DNA of 64,000 bases from positions 3,224,001-3,288,000 of the forward strand of contig JAPWKE010000003.1 in NCBI GenBank assembly GCA_028283655.1, read 5' to 3'. Made by a program: the position numbers and the translations under genes. Position 1 is the first letter of the stretch; the number at the start of each line of letters is the position of its first letter. Shown here piece by piece: positions 62,600 through 64,000 of the stretch. Under the pieces are notes generated by a model. That model was not told the origin of the DNA, ran no database searches, and was given only the letters and a program-made list of their open reading frames with translations. The DNA comes from Acidobacteriaceae bacterium. GTDB lineage: Bacteria > Acidobacteriota > Terriglobia > Terriglobales > Acidobacteriaceae.

Positions 62600-64000
<1,401 letters not shown>

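Overview
The window looks like chromosomal DNA of a GC-rich Gram-negative bacterium, most likely an acidobacterium of the Terriglobus/Granulicella/Edaphobacter type. This is inferred from the overall gene repertoire: a lipid A operon (fabZ-lpxA-lpxI), a tandem RND efflux operon, a secreted protein with an N-terminal carboxypeptidase-regulatory-like domain, NHL-like secreted lipoproteins, M13 and M16 peptidases, and histone H1-like Lys/Ala proteins. Short GGCTGAAGCC/GGCTAAAGCC hairpin repeats also fit. No tRNA, rRNA, CRISPR array, prophage or insertion sequence was seen. Most genes are vertically inherited housekeeping genes in short operons, often convergent with a shared intrinsic terminator.

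Layout. 1-3.4 kb: start of mnmG (minus) divergent from a two-domain M16 peptidase. 3.7-14.8 kb: a minus-strand block with an RND adaptor, two RND permeases, a secreted repeat protein and fabD. 15-25 kb: a HAD-UbiA prenyltransferase, pheS and pheT (separated by an outer-membrane protein, a lipoprotein and yceI), and a phytoene-desaturase-like oxidoreductase. 25-29 kb: a membrane diguanylate cyclase, an AraC regulator with an alpha/beta hydrolase, and infC, which carries an apparent frameshift. 29.5-33 kb: an M13 peptidase, a receiver domain fused to a histone-H1-like tail, and a VOC protein. 33-43 kb: DUF3050, prmC, DUF4126, a small P-loop kinase, glyA, an ABHD18-like hydrolase, alr, a DUF882/M15 lipoprotein and an ATP-dependent DNA ligase. 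43-52 kb: secreted proteins, prfA, a CPA1 Na+/H+ antiporter, rlmI and a large NHL-type lipoprotein. 52-56 kb: GNAT, YjbR, DoxX, SDR and a LolA-like secreted protein. 55.8-58.8 kb: fabZ, lpxA, a HigBA-type toxin-antitoxin pair, then lpxI. 58.8-64 kb: a secreted peroxiredoxin, a bipartite acidic/basic H1-like protein, an MltD-like lytic transglycosylase and the 5' part of lepA.

The most notable signals are these. (i) A toxin-antitoxin module is spliced with ATGA overlaps into the lipid A operon. (ii) A receiver domain with intact phosphorylation residues is fused to a histone-H1-like tail. (iii) PheT lacks its tRNA-binding OB-fold domain. (iv) infC has a one-base frameshift and probably an ATT start. 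(v) A dispersed family of telomere-like heptamer arrays (GGGTCTA, GGGTTTA, CACTAAC) and a related CCAGGGTTTAGGG word sits only in intergenic DNA. (vi) Two-hairpin REP-like elements occur at 3.6 and 56.3 kb. (vii) One RND permease carries a Ser/Thr-rich insertion of about 65 residues.
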